This document shows positions 6,018-8,200 of a stretch of 8,200 nucleotides of DNA, one piece after another. The number at the start of each line of letters is the position of its first letter. Position 1 is the first letter of the stretch. This stretch comes from Pseudomonadota bacterium (GTDB lineage: Bacteria > Pseudomonadota > Alphaproteobacteria > Rhizobiales > Beijerinckiaceae). The notes beneath the pieces were generated by a model. That model searched no databases and was not told the DNA's origin. It saw nothing but the letters and a program-made list of their open reading frames with translations. The position numbers and the translations under genes were made by a program. The stretch lies in the NCBI GenBank assembly GCA_021812505.1, contig JAKANG010000036.1:1-8200 (forward strand), written 5' to 3'.

Positions 6018-6458
6018 ATGATCGACCTGCTTGATGCGACGCTTCCGGCGCGGGCCGTGCGCGAGGCGCTCGGGCTCATGCCCCACCCGGAAGGCGGGGC
6101 CTATCGCGAGATCTGGCGCGACGCGCCACAAGGCGGCGGACGCGGCGCCGCCACCAGCATTTTCTTCCTGCTTGCGGCGGGCGAACGCTCGCACTGGCAT
6201 CGCGTGGACGCCGCCGAACTCTGGATCTGGCAGGCGGGCGCGCCCTTGCGGCTCGAACGCGGCGCAGCAGGGCTACAAGAGCGCCTCCGCCTCGGCCCCA
6301 ACCTCGGCGCCGGAGAAACGCTTCAGGCCGTCGTCCCTAAAGACGTCTGGCAGGCGGCGGAAAGCCTCGGCGCGTGGACGCTGGCTTCCTGCGTCGTGGC
6401 GCCGGCTTTCGAATTTTCAGGTTTCGAACTGGCATCGCCCGGCCGGGCGCCCGCCTAA
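6018..6458 (+). CDS. DUF985 (Cupin_5) family protein
   Basis: The 146-residue product is a small cytosolic beta-barrel protein of the DUF985/Cupin_5 family. Its signatures occur in order: LGLMPHPEGGAYREIW (18-33), the TSIFFLLAAGERSHWHRVD barrel strand (46-64) with His59 and His61 as candidate metal ligands, and AELWIWQAGAPL (66-77) containing the conserved glutamate. VVPKDVWQAAE and VVAPAFEFSGFEL complete the fold. The length is normal for the family, whose biochemical role is not settled; related proteins are proposed sugar- or nucleotide-sugar-binding cupins. The ATG lies 5 bases after the stop of the radical SAM gene, so the two are probably one operon. No strong Shine-Dalgarno sequence is visible; GGAATAATTGGC is the only candidate, and translational coupling may help. 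Its stop codon overlaps that of the convergent ypfJ gene. Confidence 0.88.
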   Translation: MIDLLDATLPARAVREALGLMPHPEGGAYREIWRDAPQGGGRGAATSIFFLLAAGERSHWHRVDAAELWIWQAGAPLRLERGAAGLQERLRLGPNLGAGETLQAVVPKDVWQAAESLGAWTLASCVVAPAFEFSGFELASPGRAPA

Positions 6459-7345
6459 TTCGCCTGCGAGAACGTATTGCAGGACGACACCTTGCCTGAC
6501 TGCAGGCCGCGCTCCAGCCATTGCACGCGCTGGGCCGAACTGCCATGGGTGAAGGAATCCGGCACGGCATAGCCGCGCGCGGATTTCTGCAGGCGGTCGT
6601 CGCCGATGGCCTGCGCCGTGGCGACCGCCTTTTCCACATCGCCCGGTTCGATCACCTGCCATTTCTGGTTGGCGTTGGCCGCCCAGACGCCGGCGAGGCA
6701 ATCCGCCTGCAATTCGATGCGCACCGAAATCGCGTTGGCCTTGGCCTGTGACGAGGCGTTTTGCTGCGCGGCCTGGGCCTTGGGCAGGATGCCGAGCAGA
6801 TCCTGAATGTGATGGCCCATTTCGTGTGAGATGACATAGGCATAGGCAAAATCGCCGCCGCCGCCGAATTTCGTCTGCATGTCGCGGAAGAAGGAGGTGT
6901 CCAGATAGATCTTGCCGTCGAGCGGGCAATAGAACGGCCCCATGGCCGATCGCGCCGCGCCGCAACCGGAGCGGGTCGCGCCGTTGAACAGCACGATCGG
7001 CGCCGGCTTGAATTTCACGCCGGTCTGGGCGGGAAGGACATCGCTCCATACATCCTCGTTCTCGGCCAGGATCGCGGAGACGAATCGCCCGATCTGGTCC
7101 TTGGGCGCGCCGATATGGCCCTGGGGCGCAGCCTGTTGCTGCTGCGAGCGCCCGCCCATCTGGTTGACCATTTCGGCGCCGCCGATCAGAACGCGCGGGT
7201 CGATTCCCAACGCATAGCCGATCACGCCGAGGACGATGATCGCGCCAAGCCCCAACTGGCCTGACGAGCCGCCGCCGGCCATCATCGGACCTTCGTCGCG
7301 ACGATCTTCAATATTGTCGGACTGCCGAAAATCTTCCCATTTCAT
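6455..7345 (-). CDS. ypfJ: Neutral zinc metallopeptidase, YpfJ family
   Basis: The 296-residue product is a membrane-anchored putative zinc peptidase (PF04228). It opens with the family signature MKWEDFRQSDNIEDRR, followed by a glycine-rich linker and a single transmembrane helix (about 31-47, LGLGAIIVLGVIGYALG). This topology puts the catalytic domain outside the cytoplasm. The zinc motif HEMGH is at 174-178. Glu211 in ELQAD is the likely third ligand region. Cys128/Cys140 and Cys216/Cys289 are conserved in position and may form disulfides. The C-terminus HGSSAQRVQWLERG...CNTF is typical of the family. The start was set at ATG 7345, not at a GTG at 7387, because the signature begins there and GGAG lies 10 bases upstream. 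The Imm74-like gene ends 66 bases upstream on the same strand. Physiological substrates of the family are not known. Confidence 0.93.
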   Translation of the reverse strand: MKWEDFRQSDNIEDRRDEGPMMAGGGSSGQLGLGAIIVLGVIGYALGIDPRVLIGGAEMVNQMGGRSQQQQAAPQGHIGAPKDQIGRFVSAILAENEDVWSDVLPAQTGVKFKPAPIVLFNGATRSGCGAARSAMGPFYCPLDGKIYLDTSFFRDMQTKFGGGGDFAYAYVISHEMGHHIQDLLGILPKAQAAQQNASSQAKANAISVRIELQADCLAGVWAANANQKWQVIEPGDVEKAVATAQAIGDDRLQKSARGYAVPDSFTHGSSAQRVQWLERGLQSGKVSSCNTFSQAN

Positions 7346-7411
7346 TGCAAATCGTCTCCGCGAGCGCGCGCCAACCCTTTTTGGCAACCCGCCTCCAGCC
7401 TGGGGAGCCCG

Positions 7412-7681
7412 TCAGTCATAGGCGACCTCGAGGCCGAGGCGGTCGAAAGCCTCGTCGATGGCTTCGAGAATTTTCTGCAATTCGTCCATCTTGATTTCGG
7501 TGTCGTCGTCCGGGGGATCCCAGCAGACAACGTCGTCCAGGGCGACGATGAAATCGGCCGCCTCTTCGCTGCTCGGCGGCGCCGTCGCCGGCAGGATGGT
7601 GCGGGTGCGTCCACGCCAGACGACGCGGATCGCCCCTTCGGTCAATTCCACTTCCGGTCTGTCGCCACGCTTCCTGGCCAT
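7412..7681 (-). CDS. Small acidic Imm74-like protein
   Basis: The 89-residue product resembles proteins annotated as Imm74 family immunity proteins. The resemblance lies in the central block DFIVALDDVVCWDPP (43-57, W at 55), followed by an acidic loop DDDTEI and a helix DELQKILEAIDEAFDRLG (66-83) leading to a short final strand LEVAYD. An N-terminal strand pair (ELTEGAIRVVWRGRTRTI) is also consistent. The assignment is from remembered family pattern only. Imm74 was defined by association with polymorphic toxins, but no toxin is present in this window, and in Proteobacteria such genes often stand alone, so an immunity role here is doubtful. CGGAGG with 5 bases spacing gives a strong start at ATG 7681. 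It lies 66 bases upstream of ypfJ and 66 bases downstream of mutY on the same strand, and could be co-transcribed with either. Confidence 0.72.
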   Translation of the reverse strand: MARKRGDRPEVELTEGAIRVVWRGRTRTILPATAPPSSEEAADFIVALDDVVCWDPPDDDTEIKMDELQKILEAIDEAFDRLGLEVAYD

Positions 7682-7716
7682 GCAAGCCTCCGGTTTCCGC
7701 GCATCATGGACGGATC

Positions 7717-7742
7717 CGCGCGGCAGGCAAGCCCGCCGCGCG
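7717..7742 (-). terminator. GC-rich hairpin just after mutY, possible weak terminator
   Basis: CGCGCGGC (7717-7724) and GCCGCGCG (7735-7742) form an 8-bp stem with a 10-base loop that itself contains a small GGC/GCC pairing. On the minus strand it begins 5 bases after the mutY stop codon. No run of T follows on that strand, so it lacks the second half of an intrinsic terminator. It may instead protect the 3' end of the mutY transcript or partially terminate it. It lies 36 bases upstream of the start of the Imm74-like gene. Confidence 0.35.
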
Positions 7743-7747
7743 AAAAT

Positions 7748-8200
7748 TCAGCCGCGGAATTTCCCTGCCAAGGCCTCGGCCTTGCGCATCACGCTCGGCA
7801 GCGCGGCTTCCTTCATCTCGGCGGGCTTTCGCCAGCGCCCGCCCTCGGGCGCCGCCGCGCCGCGCGGCGCGGCGCCGACGAAAACAGAGAGCTTCAGCGA
7901 AAAATGCGTGAAAACATGGTCAACCTCACCGGCCCTGGCCCAATTGACGCCGACGAAAGGCGCGAAGCCGGGGGGCGGCGCCGACCAGTCCGGCGCCTGA
8001 TCGACGCGCCAGTCCGTGCCGAAAAATTCCTCCATGCCGCCGAGCAGGCCACGCGGCGGGCGGGTTCGCGTCAGGAATGCGCCATCAGCGCGGCGCAGGA
8101 CGAAGACCGCGCCGCGCCGCAGCGGGCGCGGCTTCTTCGCCGCGCGGCGGGGATAGTCCTCCGGCGCGCCGAGCTTGCGCGCCGCGCATTCCCCGCCCCA
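7748..8200 (-). CDS. mutY: A/G-specific adenine glycosylase MutY (C-terminal half, 5' end beyond the window)
   Basis: MutY removes adenine mispaired with 8-oxoguanine. The visible 150 codons begin at the right edge and end at TGA 7750-7748. Residue 5 of the fragment (W-G-G-E-C-A-A-R) is probably the last of the four cysteines of the 4Fe-4S cluster (C-x6-C-x2-C-x5-C). The linker EDYPRRAAKKPRP follows, then the NUDIX-like C-terminal domain that recognises 8-oxoguanine: GAVFVLRRADGAFLTRTRP, GLLGGMEEFFGTDW, then APFVGVNW, VDHVFTHFSLKLSVF and the closing AALPSVMRKAEAL. All are in the family order. The catalytic helix-hairpin-helix domain lies outside the window. Methionine 8035 is internal to the domain and is not a start. 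The reading frame is open and intact to the edge. Confidence 0.93.
   Translation of the reverse strand, partial: WGGECAARKLGAPEDYPRRAAKKPRPLRRGAVFVLRRADGAFLTRTRPPRGLLGGMEEFFGTDWRVDQAPDWSAPPPGFAPFVGVNWARAGEVDHVFTHFSLKLSVFVGAAPRGAAAPEGGRWRKPAEMKEAALPSVMRKAEALAGKFRG

Noticed and set aside
7346..7387. N-terminal extension of YpfJ from a GTG at 7387
   Set aside because: The family begins at MKWEDF, with GGAG 10 bases upstream of ATG 7345. The extension is an Arg-rich run with no family match.

Overview
This 8.2 kb window is a GC-rich piece of a bacterial chromosome with dense gene packing on both strands. Gene content and style point to an alphaproteobacterium, probably of the order Hyphomicrobiales (rhizobial/methylotroph side). 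The evidence is a DusA dihydrouridine synthase, a PA0069-family radical SAM protein, a YpfJ-type zinc metallopeptidase, an Imm74-like small protein, and an operator of the alphaproteobacterial LexA form GTTC-N7-GTTC. The genus assignment is inference. I see no tRNA, rRNA, insertion sequence, integrase, phage gene or CRISPR array, and every gap between genes is shorter than 300 bases.

Layout from left to right. The minus strand carries dusA (C-terminal end cut off by the window edge). Upstream of it is a small membrane protein gene (PLDc_N-like part plus SHOCT) that ends at a clear intrinsic terminator. A 216-base divergent gap follows, with no confident promoter. On the plus strand comes a ClpP/crotonase-fold-like protein with a long Pro/Ala-rich tail and no visible signal peptide. 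It converges on a minus-strand PA0069-family radical SAM gene. An AT-rich divergent control region (about 3483-3581) separates that gene from a plus-strand glycosyltransferase-like gene. Next on the plus strand are a 600-residue B12-binding-type radical SAM protein and a DUF985 cupin five bases downstream, probably one transcription unit. The cupin gene converges on ypfJ with overlapping stop codons. ypfJ is preceded on the same (minus) strand by an Imm74-like small gene and by the 3' half of mutY, cut by the right edge.

Most of the window is housekeeping: tRNA dihydrouridylation (dusA), oxidised-guanine repair (mutY) and membrane-associated proteolysis (ypfJ). The most interesting locus is the PA0069-family gene. 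Its promoter region has a perfect TTGACA -35 hexamer followed by a GTTC-N7-GTTC direct repeat lying where the -10 box should be, the arrangement expected for LexA repression. Its last five residues are QLSLF, which matches the canonical beta sliding clamp-binding motif. Together these suggest a DNA-damage-inducible, clamp-tethered radical SAM enzyme distantly related to spore photoproduct lyase. That reading rests on two direct sequence observations plus inference and has not been tested.
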